A program made the position numbers and the translations under genes. Source: Fibrobacter sp. UWB10 (GTDB taxonomy: Bacteria > Fibrobacterota > Fibrobacteria > Fibrobacterales > Fibrobacteraceae). From it: a stretch of DNA of 64,000 nucleotides. Location of the stretch: assembly GCF_900182935.1 (NCBI RefSeq), contig NZ_FXUE01000005.1, forward strand, positions 1 through 64,000, in the 5' to 3' direction. A model generated the notes under the pieces. That model did no database searches. It had not been told where the DNA came from and saw only the letters and a program-made list of their open reading frames with translations. Positions 26,478 through 37,400 of this stretch are shown here, piece by piece. Every line of letters starts with the position of its first letter. Positions within the stretch are counted from its first letter, which is position 1.

Positions 26478-27608
26478 TTAGAAGAAGCTTCCCTTGATGC
26501 CGACGGCAATGGTCCACTGCTGGCCAAAGTCACTCCAGTCCGGAGCGTCCCAGCTGCGCATGGGGCTTTCGTCGTATTCGTCATCGGGGTCAGCCGCATT
26601 GCTCTTGTCGTGGAGCGGCAAAGAGATTGCAAGGAACACCGGGAAGTCCGCATTCGAGAATTCGATGCCGTAGGCAAAGGCCACAGACCATGCCTGATGA
26701 TCGGGGTCCGGACGCGGATCGTAGGTTCCGACCTTTTCAGAATTAATCCAGGCAACACCAAGCGGAACCGAGAAGTTCACGCCGAAGCTCTGCACGATTC
26801 CCGGACGGCCACGATAACCGTAAGCGATGGAACCGCCCACAGAAGGCGGAGTGTAGGCGCCGAGGTCGTTTTCGCCATACGGCTTAAAGCGATATTCAAA
26901 GCGGTCGCCATCGTGATCCATGCCTTCCCAGTAAGAATCGTTGAATTCATTTTCGCCCGAAATCAAGTGCATGGCAAACGGATGCGTGTAGCTAAGACTG
27001 TACAGCCAAATTCCCTTGTCCGTGTCTCGGCTGTAATCCCAACCGAGCGTGAGCGAATACAAGCCCGAGCCTTTCTGGAAACTGCTCGGCAAAAGTTCCT
27101 TGCCAGAATCAGTACCGCGCTTGATGTCGTACTGACCAGTGGGAATCGAGAGGCTTGCAGAAAGCGATGCGGCACCACCGCTACCGATTGTTTTGCTAAA
27201 GTCGATAGATACATCGCCCAAGCCGCCCGTGGTGCGGTCCGCCGGAATCTGGTTACTGCGGTACTGGACTTCGCCACTATGGCTCATCCACGGAATAGAC
27301 ACGCCAAGCTTGGTCGACCAAGTAGGCTTGATAGACAAATGCGGTGTAAACGTGACACCCGTAAAGTTCTGACCGACGGTGTACTTGGTAAACGCTTCGA
27401 CTTCAAGATAACCGCCAGAGACACCCTGACCAATCCACTTGATACCATCGCCCGAACCGCCACCGGAACCGCCTGCACCGCAACCACCAATGGACTGCCA
27501 CGGAGTCGCCACTTCTACAGGCGAATTAAAACCGGCATAAAATGCGCCACCCGCTACAGCAGCCAAGGCAACGCCAGACAAAATCCCGCTAAATAAATTC
27601 TTCTTCAT
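26478..27608 (-). CDS. Outer-membrane beta-barrel protein (376 aa)
   Basis: ATG 27608 with GAGG upstream. N-terminal signal (MKKNLFSGILSGVALAAVAGGAFY), a short Gly/Cys-rich stretch (GGCGAGGSGGG near 43-53), then long amphipathic strands and a C-terminal Phe (IKGSFF*), all pointing to an outer-membrane barrel. The pattern 'GLGDVSIDFSKTIGSGGAASLSASLSIPTG' (about 115-145) resembles the transporter-like barrels grouped with 'MetA-pathway of phenol degradation' proteins. Substrate unknown. Confidence 0.65.
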   Translation of the reverse strand: MKKNLFSGILSGVALAAVAGGAFYAGFNSPVEVATPWQSIGGCGAGGSGGGSGDGIKWIGQGVSGGYLEVEAFTKYTVGQNFTGVTFTPHLSIKPTWSTKLGVSIPWMSHSGEVQYRSNQIPADRTTGGLGDVSIDFSKTIGSGGAASLSASLSIPTGQYDIKRGTDSGKELLPSSFQKGSGLYSLTLGWDYSRDTDKGIWLYSLSYTHPFAMHLISGENEFNDSYWEGMDHDGDRFEYRFKPYGENDLGAYTPPSVGGSIAYGYRGRPGIVQSFGVNFSVPLGVAWINSEKVGTYDPRPDPDHQAWSVAFAYGIEFSNADFPVFLAISLPLHDKSNAADPDDEYDESPMRSWDAPDWSDFGQQWTIAVGIKGSFF

Positions 27609-27616
27609 CTTTTACC

Positions 27617-28789
27617 TCACGGGAGCTTCAGCAAATAGCCATTGTTTGCGCCAGTCGCCAAGAAGAATCCATCTGGCGAACGGCCACCAATCATCGGGAC
27701 CGAGGCAATTTCTTTAGCATTGTCCACCCATTCAAACGCAAGGTCTGCAGGAGCATTGGCTGCCAACTTGATTTCGCGCATCATCGTGCGGCCAGCGCTA
27801 CCGTTTTGCACCGAGGCATCAGACAGATCGTTCTTGTTCACATACTGCGACCCCTGCGGGAATTCTGTCCACACCACAAAAAGACGGTCAGCAAAAGTAA
27901 ACCAGTGCGGCTGAACCGGTTCAGAAATCATGTCAGACTTCTTTTCGATTTCAAACGGAGTAGCATTCTTCGAAAGTTCCTGAATAAAGGAGCGCCAACC
28001 CGTCATCGCTGCGTTAATCACGTTATAGACCACATACTTGCCATCCGGCGAAATCATGGGGCTATCCATCATCCAGCCATCAACGCCTGAAGGTTTCTTG
28101 AGCGTAAAGGACTTTTTGGTGCCACCATTGGCGTAGTCTACAAATACAATTTGGTCTTTCTTGTTCACGTAAACAAGGCGAACATCTTTGGTACCAAAGA
28201 ATCCTTCCACCTTGGAATCATCGGCCGAAGAATCGCGCACGGCATCGGGATTCACCCACAAGTGCGGAGTCGCGAATTCGCTCATGTCCTTATCATAGAA
28301 GAAGAACTGCTTTTTGTCAGACATGCGAACCGCAAACAGACCGTAGTCCAAATTTTCGCAAGACTTGCTACCCTTGGTATCGTAGGCACGGAGCGCCACA
28401 ATGAAATTCGGGTGCGTACTCCATTCCGGGTCTTGGAACTGGCAATCGCCCGCTTCGGTATCGCGCATCAAGTACCAAAGAACCTTACCCGAAGTATCGG
28501 ACACCGAAAGACGGTCATGCTGCACCACCTTCGAAGTCGTGTACACGGAATCGGGGGCTTCTACATTCAGCTTGCCGCCAAAGTTCAGCCAAAGCATTGC
28601 AGCCGGATAATTTTCAGGATCCTGAGAAACGGAAGGGTTGCAAATTTGCTTACCATCGTTCACAGCAAAAATCGAGCCCGTTTCCGATGTTTTATTGGAA
28701 GTTTCTGAGCCCGCAAACTGTTCCGGCTCGTAAACGCAAGCCGAAAGAGCAAATAATAAAGACAATGAGGCGAATTTTAAATAACGCAT
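27617..28789 (-). CDS. TolB-like beta-propeller lipoprotein (390 aa)
   Basis: Lipobox LSAC at about residue 17 after a short signal. The mature protein contains propeller-type repeats, clearest at 'MISPDGKYVVYNVINA' (about residue 250) and 'WVDNAKEIASVPMIGGRSPDGFFLATG' near the end (residues 355-380), as in WD40/TolB-like domains. It probably binds a periplasmic or surface partner. A TATATT box lies seven bases before the ATG but overlaps the end of the MATE gene, so expression may be from either. Confidence 0.6.
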   Translation of the reverse strand: MRYLKFASLSLLFALSACVYEPEQFAGSETSNKTSETGSIFAVNDGKQICNPSVSQDPENYPAAMLWLNFGGKLNVEAPDSVYTTSKVVQHDRLSVSDTSGKVLWYLMRDTEAGDCQFQDPEWSTHPNFIVALRAYDTKGSKSCENLDYGLFAVRMSDKKQFFFYDKDMSEFATPHLWVNPDAVRDSSADDSKVEGFFGTKDVRLVYVNKKDQIVFVDYANGGTKKSFTLKKPSGVDGWMMDSPMISPDGKYVVYNVINAAMTGWRSFIQELSKNATPFEIEKKSDMISEPVQPHWFTFADRLFVVWTEFPQGSQYVNKNDLSDASVQNGSAGRTMMREIKLAANAPADLAFEWVDNAKEIASVPMIGGRSPDGFFLATGANNGYLLKLP

Positions 28790-28802
28790 TGTCCGAAATA
28801 TA

Positions 28803-30152
28803 CTAAAACTTGATACGCTTCACGTGGTAGAAATAGATTCCCATGACAACAGAAATCGTAAGAATCCAGCTTATCGGGTATACAACCATGAGTGAAGTAA
28901 ACGATTTGTACTTGGGGAACACGAAAATCACCCAAAGAATACGGATTCCGCAGACCCCAGCCATGCAGGTGAGCGCCGGAGCCAAGGACTTGCCCATTCC
29001 CGAAAGCGCCCCCGAAAACACATCTAGGAACACATTTATTGCCAAGAGTCCGACCACCACATACATGCGGATAGAACCGATTTCAATGATTTCGGCGTTA
29101 GACGTAAACACGCTCAACAGGGGCTTTGCAAAAATACAGCAGAGAGCACTCAGCACGATTGTAGAAGAGCAGCCCAACAGAAGCGTCCAGCGGACCGAGC
29201 GACGGCAGCGTTCCATATTCTTGGCGCCAAAGTTTTGCCCGACAAAGGTAACACACGCCTGGGAAAAAGAACTTAGCCAGTAATACACCACGAATTCATA
29301 GTTGAGCGCCACAGACGAAGCGGCCACCGTCAAAGAGCCGAGGCTATTGATAGCCGACTGCAAGCACACATTGCTAAACGAAAATACGACGCCGCGAAGC
29401 CCTGTAGGAATTCCCACGCGCAGAATGCGACTCAAGAAGAAGGGCGTCACGCGCAACTTCCAGAATTCCAGTTTGAAAGGACCCACCTCATGCAACAAGA
29501 GGTAGAACAAAGTAACACCACTGATGACGTTTGCAAACACGGTCGCAATAGCCACGCCCGACACGCCCATGTCAAAGCCTGCCACCAGAATCAGGTTCAG
29601 CACCACATTCACCGCGCCCGCCACCATGAGCACATAAAGCGGGCGCTTTGTATCGCCCTTGCTACGCAAGACAGCAGACACAAAATTGTAGACCATCACA
29701 AAGGGCATGCCCGCAAAATAGATTTGCAGGTAACGCACCGCCATATCCAACACATCAGCCGGAGTCGAAATCAACTCAAGAATCGGCCTAGCAAAAAAGA
29801 TGCCTACAAAAGAAAGGAATATTCCGCTAAAGAAGGCGACCATCACCGACGTGTGCACGCTGCGGGTCACAGAACGGTAACTGCGTTCGCCAATGGAATT
29901 GGCCACCACCACGTTTGCGCCTACAGAAAGGCCAACGAACAAGTTAATTAGCAAGTTGATGACGAAGGTGTTAGCGCCCACGGCAGCCAAAGCCTTGTCG
30001 CCCGCAAACTGTCCGACCACGGCAACGTCTGCCAAGTTGAACATCTGCTGGAAAATACTGCTCAAGGCAATAGGGATAGCAAACCTCAGGATTTTTCTCC
30101 CGAGGGGCCCATTCAGCATATCTATATTCGTCTTCGACGACTGCCCTGCCAT
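28803..30152 (-). CDS. MATE-family multidrug/cation exporter
   Basis: 449 aa with twelve hydrophobic segments in two halves, typical of MATE transporters that export drugs or metabolites using Na+ or H+. The opening 'ILRFAIPIALSSIFQQMFNLADVAVVGQF' (about residues 15-43) and 'LINLFVGLSVGANVVVA' are characteristic of the DinF/NorM-like branch. AAGGTAAGG directly precedes ATG 30152. Divergent from ychF with 121 bases between. Substrate cannot be deduced. Confidence 0.9.
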   Translation of the reverse strand: MAGQSSKTNIDMLNGPLGRKILRFAIPIALSSIFQQMFNLADVAVVGQFAGDKALAAVGANTFVINLLINLFVGLSVGANVVVANSIGERSYRSVTRSVHTSVMVAFFSGIFLSFVGIFFARPILELISTPADVLDMAVRYLQIYFAGMPFVMVYNFVSAVLRSKGDTKRPLYVLMVAGAVNVVLNLILVAGFDMGVSGVAIATVFANVISGVTLFYLLLHEVGPFKLEFWKLRVTPFFLSRILRVGIPTGLRGVVFSFSNVCLQSAINSLGSLTVAASSVALNYEFVVYYWLSSFSQACVTFVGQNFGAKNMERCRRSVRWTLLLGCSSTIVLSALCCIFAKPLLSVFTSNAEIIEIGSIRMYVVVGLLAINVFLDVFSGALSGMGKSLAPALTCMAGVCGIRILWVIFVFPKYKSFTSLMVVYPISWILTISVVMGIYFYHVKRIKF

Positions 30153-30273
30153 ACCTTACCTTAAAAACGGGCGTAAATTTAGATTTTCATGGGACTGCCT
30201 ACAAGGGCATTTTTCTACCTTTACATCGCAAAAAAACAAATGGCAGCAATGCCTTTTAAAATTGGAGATTATC

Positions 30274-31371
30274 ATGGGTTTTAAATGCGGTATCGTAGGC
30301 CTCCCCAACGTGGGCAAGTCCACCATCTTTAACGCCATCACCAACGCCGGCGCCGAAGCAGCCAACTATCCGTTCTGCACTATCGAACCGAACGTGGGCA
30401 TGGTGAGCGTGCCGGACAGCCGCCTCGACGAACTGGTCAAGGTCTACAATCCGAAATCCATCGTTCCCGCCGTTACAGAATTTGTGGACATTGCAGGCCT
30501 TGTAAAGGGTGCCGCCCAGGGCGAAGGCCTCGGCAACCAGTTCCTGACCCACATTCGTGAATGCGAAGCCATCATGGAAGTCATCCGCTGCTTCGACGAC
30601 GAAAACATCGTGCACGTGCATGGTTCTGTGGATCCGGTCCGCGACGTGGAAATCATCGAAACCGAACTGATTTTGAAGGACCTCGACTCTGTCGAAAAGC
30701 GCCTCGCTACCGAAGCCAAGGCAGCCCGTATGGGTGGTGCCGAAGCTAAGGCCCGCCTCGCCGCTTGCGAAAAGCTCCGCGACGCCTTCCAGGAAGGCAA
30801 GGCCGCCCGCACCGTGATGCACGACAGCGAAGAAATGGAACTCATCGTTAAAGATTTGGCCCTGTTGACCGCAAAGCCGCTCTTCTACTGCGCGAACGTC
30901 AAGGAAGACGACATCCTGACCGGTAACGCCTATGTGGAAAAGCTCAAAGAATACGCAGCCGCAAACGGCCACGAAGTCATCATGATCAGCGGCAAGATCG
31001 AAGAAGAACTTTCTGCGATGGAACCTGCGGACAAGGTGGAATTCCTGAAGGAACTCGGCATGAAGGAATCGGGCCTCGACGCCGTGGTTCGTAAGGGCTA
31101 CGAAATTCTTGGACTGCGAACCTTCTTTACCGCTGGCGAAAAGGAATGCCGCGCTTGGACGTTCCATGCTGGCTACAAGGCTCCGCAGTGCGCAGGCGTG
31201 ATTCACACCGACTTCGAACGTGGCTTCATTCGCGCCGAAACTTTGAGCTACGAAGACTTCCTGAAGCATGGCAGCTGGAACGCCGCCAAGGAAGCAGGCC
31301 TTGTCCGCACCGAAGGCAAGGACTACGTGGTACAGGATGGCGACATCATGTACTTCTTGTTCAATGTATAA
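30274..31371 (+). CDS. ychF: Redox-regulated ATPase YchF (Obg-like)
   Basis: 365 aa from ATG 30274 (GGAG seven bases upstream); this start matches the conserved MGFKCGIVGLPNVGKST. YchF is a P-loop ATPase of the TRAFAC class that binds ribosomes and affects stress responses. Walker A GLPNVGKS at residues 8-15, G3 'DIAGLVKGAAQGEGLGN' at about 70-86, the YchF-specific NxxE in place of NKxD ('ANVKED' near 208), and the C-terminal TGS-like domain with 'RAWTFHAGYKAPQCAGVIHTDFERGFIRAE' (about 288-318). Length as expected. Confidence 0.97.
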   Translation: MGFKCGIVGLPNVGKSTIFNAITNAGAEAANYPFCTIEPNVGMVSVPDSRLDELVKVYNPKSIVPAVTEFVDIAGLVKGAAQGEGLGNQFLTHIRECEAIMEVIRCFDDENIVHVHGSVDPVRDVEIIETELILKDLDSVEKRLATEAKAARMGGAEAKARLAACEKLRDAFQEGKAARTVMHDSEEMELIVKDLALLTAKPLFYCANVKEDDILTGNAYVEKLKEYAAANGHEVIMISGKIEEELSAMEPADKVEFLKELGMKESGLDAVVRKGYEILGLRTFFTAGEKECRAWTFHAGYKAPQCAGVIHTDFERGFIRAETLSYEDFLKHGSWNAAKEAGLVRTEGKDYVVQDGDIMYFLFNV

Positions 31372-31375
31372 TGCA

Positions 31376-31453
31376 TAACAATGTGTAATGTTTAATGAAA
31401 AATGTGAGATGGGTAATCGCTCATCTCACATTTCACATTCCACATTTCTCATT
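31376..31453. repeat. ATGTGAGATG-type palindromic repeat
   Basis: AAATGTGAGATG (31400-31411) and CATCTCACATTT (31422-31433) form a 12-bp inverted repeat with a 10-nt loop, flanked by more GTAATG/CACATT units. Related to 17303-17356. It lies between the convergent ychF and 31479 genes and could serve as a two-way terminator. Confidence 0.65.
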
Positions 31454-31478
31454 AGCGGGTTTGCCGCTTTTTTCTTGC

Positions 31479-32048
31479 TTATTGCGCTTTCTTTTTCGCG
31501 GCGCGGCGCGCTTTAAGTTCTTCTACAATCGGCCGGATGATAGTCGCGAGGTTCATCGCGGTTCCGATTAGAATCATAAACGATGCCGCATGAATCCCAA
31601 CGCCAGGTTCCACCTTCAAGAGCGAGACTCCCATCGCTGAACTAATCTGCCCGAGTTTCGCTAGGAAAAACCACATTGATACCATCGTTAGCATTCCGAT
31701 TGTAATGGAGCCCAGCGGAGTAAAGAACGCAAACAAGCCCGCAATCACGGCGCCCACGAGAATCACGTAGAGAAACGGCACCGGCTCCATTTTCGGGAAA
31801 TGAGGCATGGTCTGCCGGAATTTTTCCATGGCAGGCGGATTGCCAGTTTCCATCTTTTTCAGAATTCCCAAGGCAGGTTCCTTCAGTTCCTGTTCCAAGT
31901 CGAGACCCGAAGCAAGTTCATAAAGGCTGGGTTCGGCAATCACTTCGTCGGCGCAGGAAACATTTGCCAGCGGCATCAACAATGCCAAAATAACCAGCAA
32001 ATACGGAATCGCCGTCAGCTTTTTAAATAGACGCATTTCTTTAAGCAT
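31479..32048 (-). CDS. Hypothetical four-helix membrane protein (189 aa)
   Basis: The start overlaps the previous stop (TAATG) with GAAGGAAAG upstream, so it is translationally coupled to the FGE-domain gene. Hydrophobic segments at about 10-30, 95-115, 118-140 and 150-175, with a soluble loop of about 60 residues after the first and a very basic C-terminus (RRAAKKKAQ). No family recognised. The coupling suggests it works with the preceding protein at the inner membrane. Confidence 0.65.
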   Translation of the reverse strand: MLKEMRLFKKLTAIPYLLVILALLMPLANVSCADEVIAEPSLYELASGLDLEQELKEPALGILKKMETGNPPAMEKFRQTMPHFPKMEPVPFLYVILVGAVIAGLFAFFTPLGSITIGMLTMVSMWFFLAKLGQISSAMGVSLLKVEPGVGIHAASFMILIGTAMNLATIIRPIVEELKARRAAKKKAQ

Positions 32049-34405
32049 TACTTTCCTTCAAACAGATTCCTGGGGAATGCACAGCGGAAGCCGATGGCAT
32101 CAGACCAATAACGCGGATCTTCATCGTCGCGTTCCGTCAAATTCAAATCGTCTTCTTTGTCCTTCCAAGAGCCCCCCTTATAAACCTTGGAAGAACCAAT
32201 CATAGCCCCCGTCGGGTTAGAAGATTCCACCCAGACCGAGAACATGAAATACTTGTCACGAGTCCATTCGGCGACATTGCCCGACATATCGAAAATGCCC
32301 CAAGCATTGGACTTTTTGCTACTTACCGGCTGCGGGCCATATCCCGGATTCTTTTTGCCCAGGCTATAAGAGTTGGCCTTGTAAATAGCGTACACAGCTG
32401 GATTCGGGTCTTCGTCGAGATTCCAGAGAGCGCCTTCGTTATTGTCGGCGCGGCCAGCAAATTCCCACTGAGCTTCGGTCGGCAGGTCTCCACCTAATTC
32501 CTTGCAGAAAGCCTGAGCGTCGTGCCAGGTAATGTTATGCACCGGGTGGCGAGCGCCCGTAAAGGTCGAGCGGTCCTCTATACGTTCCTTCGCATCTTTC
32601 TTGTCCATCACATCTTTGAAGAACTGCTGAGTCACTTCGGTCGTGTGGATTGCATACGGAGAAAGCGAGACAATCTTGCCCTTGTAGCGGAACGAGCCAG
32701 AATCAATCAAGGCCACCGTACCGCGGTCCCTGTCGCGCACAACGCGCGGAACCTTCATGGAAACATCGAGCAAAACGCCACTATTGTCTTCCTGTTTGAT
32801 TTTTGCCCTCGGTTCTTGCACCTTATGGGCAGGTTCATCAATCGGGCGGTTCAGCCATTCCTGGACTTCGGGGTCATCGTAAATGTACGCCGGAAGTTCA
32901 AAGGAACCATAACTCTTGACAGGCTTGTCCTTCACAAACAATTCAAACTTTTGATAGCGGTAATGGTGGCGACCTTTCAAGTCCCCTTCATGGTAAATCC
33001 ACACCGGCTTGTTTCTTTCGATAGAGAAGAAGGCGCGAGAAGGAGAATTCTTGAGCAGGGCCAAGAGCGAATCGGCCGTATAACCTTCGACATTACCCAC
33101 CCAGGAAACATCGTAGCGGTCTCCCTGTCGGCCATAATTAATGCGGACAGCCTTCATTTTGCAGACGCGCTTTGTCTTCGGTGCAGGCGGTTCCGCCGGA
33201 GCAACCACAGAATCCTTGGCGCTAGAATCCTTTACCGCCTTCTTTTGGGCAGCAGCCTTGGCAATGGAATCCTGTTTCAGCGCGGCCAGGGTCGCGGCAG
33301 AATCAATCACGTCTTCGCAAGCGTTTTCGTCGTAAACAGGGTCAATCGCAGTCGGAACCAAAGATACACGATGCGGGATTTTCTCCAGGCTATCAATTTT
33401 ATGGCGAAGGGCAACGTTTACGACACTCGCTGAGCCCATTCTATTCATGCGCCAATAGAGTTTGGCTTCGTCACGTTTGCCTTCGTAGCGCTTTCGGTAC
33501 TGGATATAGACACTATCGTCTGCGGCCACCCCGAGATACAGAGGCTTATGGAGTTTCGGATAAATCTTGTCAAATTCATTCGTGTCGACTTTTTCGACCG
33601 AGGCCTGAACTTCGCGAGAAAGAATATCGAACAGGTGTTCGGTTTCTTCGAGAGTCTTGGCAACGGAAACGGCATGCAAAGTAACAGAAGTGGTAGCCCT
33701 GACCTTGGACGCAGTGTCTACAACCGGCATTTGCGGTTTAAGCTCTACCAAAGAGCCTCCCGGAACAGAAACTGCATCGACATACGGCAGGTGATTCGGA
33801 GCCGAGAACGAGAATGCGTACATGCCCGCTTCAACCGGGTAAACAAGCGGAGCCACTTCCTTCATCGGGACTGACAGCGAAGTCGCTTCCCAGCCCTTGG
33901 CCGGAGACTTGATAGCAATGATTCCCGGGCGAGCAGTTTCCTGAATAGTTTGCCATTGGCCGTTTCTTCTAAAATAAAGTTTCGGAACGCGCGGAGAATA
34001 AAGGTAATTCTTGTCAAAATAAATGTCCGCTTCGTCCTGGAACGCTCTAGAAGTCTGAGAACCATAGAAACGCAGAAGCATAACTTCGGCCGGCTTCAGA
34101 TAATTATCAGCCAAGCTGAAGGCATGGAGTTTTTCAAAATTAGTGGGATTTACCGGACCAGAGAACCACAGATATTCCTTGGGGCCCTTTTTATGGCGCA
34201 AGAACATAATGTTCGTGCGGAGGGGAACCATCGGGGATTCCGACAAAATCAGGTTTTCGTTCTTAACAATTGCCATATTGGCAATTGGCTCCATCAAAGC
34301 ACCTTCCTTGAACATTGTCGGGGCAACTCTGAAATTCTTGTCGCTATCGGCCAACGTCATAATCGGCAACAGCAACAAAAGCGGAAGCAAACGAGTAAAG
34401 GACAT
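32048..34405 (-). CDS. Exported protein with C-terminal FGE-sulfatase (SUMF1-like) domain
   Basis: 785 aa with a signal peptide (MSFTRLLPLLLLLPIMTLA). Residues about 25-540 are not recognised and include an Ala/Lys-rich stretch near 380-410. The C-terminal ~210 residues match the formylglycine-generating-enzyme fold: 'HTTEVTQQFFKDVM', 'HPVHNITWHDAQAFCKELGG', 'LPTEAQWEFAGRA', 'WGIFDMSGNVAEWTRD', 'GGSWKD' and 'IGFRCAF'. In many secreted proteins this fold is a structural or binding module; GldJ/GldK of Bacteroidota gliding/type IX machinery also carry it. Catalytic activity is not implied. AGGAG precedes the ATG. Confidence 0.78.
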   Translation of the reverse strand: MSFTRLLPLLLLLPIMTLADSDKNFRVAPTMFKEGALMEPIANMAIVKNENLILSESPMVPLRTNIMFLRHKKGPKEYLWFSGPVNPTNFEKLHAFSLADNYLKPAEVMLLRFYGSQTSRAFQDEADIYFDKNYLYSPRVPKLYFRRNGQWQTIQETARPGIIAIKSPAKGWEATSLSVPMKEVAPLVYPVEAGMYAFSFSAPNHLPYVDAVSVPGGSLVELKPQMPVVDTASKVRATTSVTLHAVSVAKTLEETEHLFDILSREVQASVEKVDTNEFDKIYPKLHKPLYLGVAADDSVYIQYRKRYEGKRDEAKLYWRMNRMGSASVVNVALRHKIDSLEKIPHRVSLVPTAIDPVYDENACEDVIDSAATLAALKQDSIAKAAAQKKAVKDSSAKDSVVAPAEPPAPKTKRVCKMKAVRINYGRQGDRYDVSWVGNVEGYTADSLLALLKNSPSRAFFSIERNKPVWIYHEGDLKGRHHYRYQKFELFVKDKPVKSYGSFELPAYIYDDPEVQEWLNRPIDEPAHKVQEPRAKIKQEDNSGVLLDVSMKVPRVVRDRDRGTVALIDSGSFRYKGKIVSLSPYAIHTTEVTQQFFKDVMDKKDAKERIEDRSTFTGARHPVHNITWHDAQAFCKELGGDLPTEAQWEFAGRADNNEGALWNLDEDPNPAVYAIYKANSYSLGKKNPGYGPQPVSSKKSNAWGIFDMSGNVAEWTRDKYFMFSVWVESSNPTGAMIGSSKVYKGGSWKDKEDDLNLTERDDEDPRYWSDAIGFRCAFPRNLFEGK

Positions 34406-34432
34406 ATCTTCTCCTGTATTCTATCTAATTGA

Positions 34433-34438
34433 AATATA
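34433..34438 (-). promoter_or_regulatory. -10 box of the FGE-domain gene
   Basis: TATATT (minus strand), 27 bases before ATG 34405; no good -35 box. Confidence 0.35.
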
Positions 34439-34474
34439 AAAACATTTCATTATTTTCACACAAAAGAGCGCCCT

Positions 34475-37400
34475 TTAGACTTCGTTCGTTCCCATATTAA
34501 GTAAATACCCGCCATTTTCACCACCAACAGGGCCAAGTTCCACCTTCCAATCCGCAAGGCGAATAATGTCCGGATGGTGTTCGATGACTATGACCGTGTC
34601 GCCGCGGGCAGAAAGTTTGCGCAACATGTTCCAGAGAATCTGAATATCCTTGAGGTGGAGTCCTGTAGTCGGCTCGTCGAGCAGGTAAACCATTTCCTGG
34701 GCGGGTTTGCGGGCAAGTTCCGCAGCCAATTTCAGGCGCTGGGATTCGCCGCCGCTGAGCGTCGTCACAGATTGTCCGAGTTTCACGTACGGGAGACCCA
34801 CATCGCGCAGGCATTCCAGCTTCGGCAAAATTTTCGGTTGATCCTTGAAGAACTCGCAGGCTTCGGCCACGCGCATGTCGAGCACGTCGGCGATATTCTT
34901 GCCCTTGAAAGTCACGGTGAGGGTTTCCTGATTGTAGCGCTTGCCGCCGCAAACATCGCAGACTTCCCACACATCCGAAAGGAAGTGCATTTCTACCGAG
35001 ATGGCGCCGCGGCCTTCGCAGGCCTCGCAGCGGCCGCGAGCCAAGTTGTAGCTGAAGCGGCCATAGTCGAAGCCTTTCAACTTGGCTTGCGGCAGTTTGG
35101 CGAATAGCTTGCGTATGTCGTCAAACACGCCAGTGAAACTCGCGGGCGTGCTGCGAGGAGTTCCCGAAATCGGGCTTTGGTCAACAAGCAAGACTTCACC
35201 GTTCTGCTTCTTGCGACCGCGGGCCTGGAATTTCTTTTTGAGGCGCGGGAAGATTTCGTCCATGACCATGGAACTCTTGCCCGAGCCAGACACACCGCAG
35301 ACCACGCTAATGGCGCCCTTCGGGAATTTTACAGACAAATTCTTAAGGTTATTGTGGTTCAACTTTTCGAATTCGTAGAATTCCGTAGAATCGGTAATGG
35401 GCTTTGCCGCAATCTCGTTTGCCATCGGGATGGTATGCGTCAGGTACTTGACCGTCTCGCTACGCGGGAATTGCTGCAAGGCATAAGGCTTGGAAAGCTG
35501 TTCCGGAGAACCTTCGGCAACGACTTCACCGCCGAACTCGCCCGCCGCCGGGCCCATATCGATAATATGGTCCGCCGCCTGCATCATCTTCATATCATGT
35601 TCCACCACGACAAGTGTATTGCCGAGATCGCGCAAACGGTAAAGCGTGTTAAGCAACATAGCGGTATCGCTTTCGTGCAAACCTACCGTAGGTTCATCAA
35701 GCACGTAGAGCACGCCTTCGAGGCCGCTACCAATCTGGCTAGCCAAGCGAATGCGCTGAGATTCACCGCCGGAGAGCGTGTCACCCGCGCGGTCGAGGCC
35801 AATATAGCCGAGCCCCACGCCCTTCAAGAAGTTGAGACGCCCGACAATTTCGCGGAGCAAGGGTTCCGCGACCGTCATCTTACCATCGGGATTCTTGTCT
35901 TTTCCGAAATTGTCGCGTTTGAAGTTTTCGTTGCTGAACCATTCGAGCGCCTGGGCGATACTCATGTGGTTCACATCCATAATGTTCTTGTCACCGATGC
36001 GAACCGCCAAATATTCCGGCTTCAAGCGTTCGCCGTGACAATCCGGGCAAACTTCGCCATCTTTAAAGTGGCCAAGGCCAAGGCAGGTTTCGCAGGCACC
36101 CCAGTGCGTGTTGAAACTGAAGTGTTTCGGGTTCAGCGCCGAATCCATGTACCAGCCGCAATCGGGGCAGCCCGGTTTTTCGGAGCAAGCGAGGCGTCCA
36201 CCCTTCTCGTCTTCTACATACAGGATTCCGTTGCCGTCGCGGTAGCCGCGTTCAAATGCTTCCACCAAGCGGGCACGATTGTCTTCTTTCACCACAACCG
36301 TATCGACGACAGCGAACAACTGCTTTTCGCGGGTCGGGATTTTCGGCAGCGGGAGTTCCACCAGTTTATCGCCGAGGTAAACCTTGCGGTAACCCTTCTC
36401 AGTGAGAATTTTCGAAAGTTTCAGCACGTCCTTGATTTCGAACGGGGCAAGGACGGTCACCTTCTTGTTCAAGTCGCGATCGAAGGCGTATTGCATCAGG
36501 TCGCCCGCGCTGTACGAAGACACGGGCTTCCCGCATTTCAAGCAATGCGGGGTGCCGACCCTCGCCCAGAAAATGCGGAAGTAGTCATAGATTTCGGTGA
36601 GGGTCGCCACCGTAGAGCGCGGGCTCTTGCTCGCACTCTTCTGGTCGATAGCAATTGCCGGCGCGAGGCCCGAAATAGAATCGATGCTTCCGTGATCAGG
36701 GCGTCCGAGGAATCGGCGAGCATACGTACTCAACGTTTCCACAAAGCGACGCTGGCCTTCGCTAAAGAGCGTATGGAAAGCGAGGCTCGACTTACCGGAG
36801 CCCGAAACGCCTGTCACCACCGTGAGCTTGTGCCGCGGAATCGTGACGTCAATGTTCTTGAGGTTATGCTTGCGGGCGCCATGTACCTCGATATCCAGCG
36901 ACAAGTCTTCGCCGCCCTTGAGCGTACGATCAAAATGATGATTTTCACCATGCTTTTTCGCAAGCACCGGCGCAAGGTACTTACCCGTCTCGGACTTTTT
37001 GCATTTCGCAATCTGCTCCGGCGTTCCCGTCGCAATGATTTTACCACCGTGAACACCCGCATCTGGGCCCAAATCGATAATCCAGTCGGCGCATTTAATC
37101 ACGTCCAGATTGTGTTCGATAATCACGACGCTATTGCCGAGACCGCGCAGGCGATTCAAGCAATCCATGAGCTTGCGGATATCTTCAAAATGCAAGCCCG
37201 TCGTCGGTTCGTCGAGCAGGTAGAGCGTCTTGCCGGTACCCGGGCGACGGAGTTCCGACGCAATCTTGATACGCTGCGCTTCACCGCCACTGAGCGTTGT
37301 CGAAGGCTGGCCCAAAGTCAAGTAGCCAAGGCCCACTTCCACCAGCAAGTTCAGCGGTTCTGCAATCTTCGAAATATCCTTGAAGAATTCCGCCGCATCC

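Noticed and set aside
29893-30273. N-terminal extension of ychF
   Set aside because: The conserved YchF start MGFKCGIVG with an RBS is at 30274; the upstream frame overlaps the divergent MATE gene.
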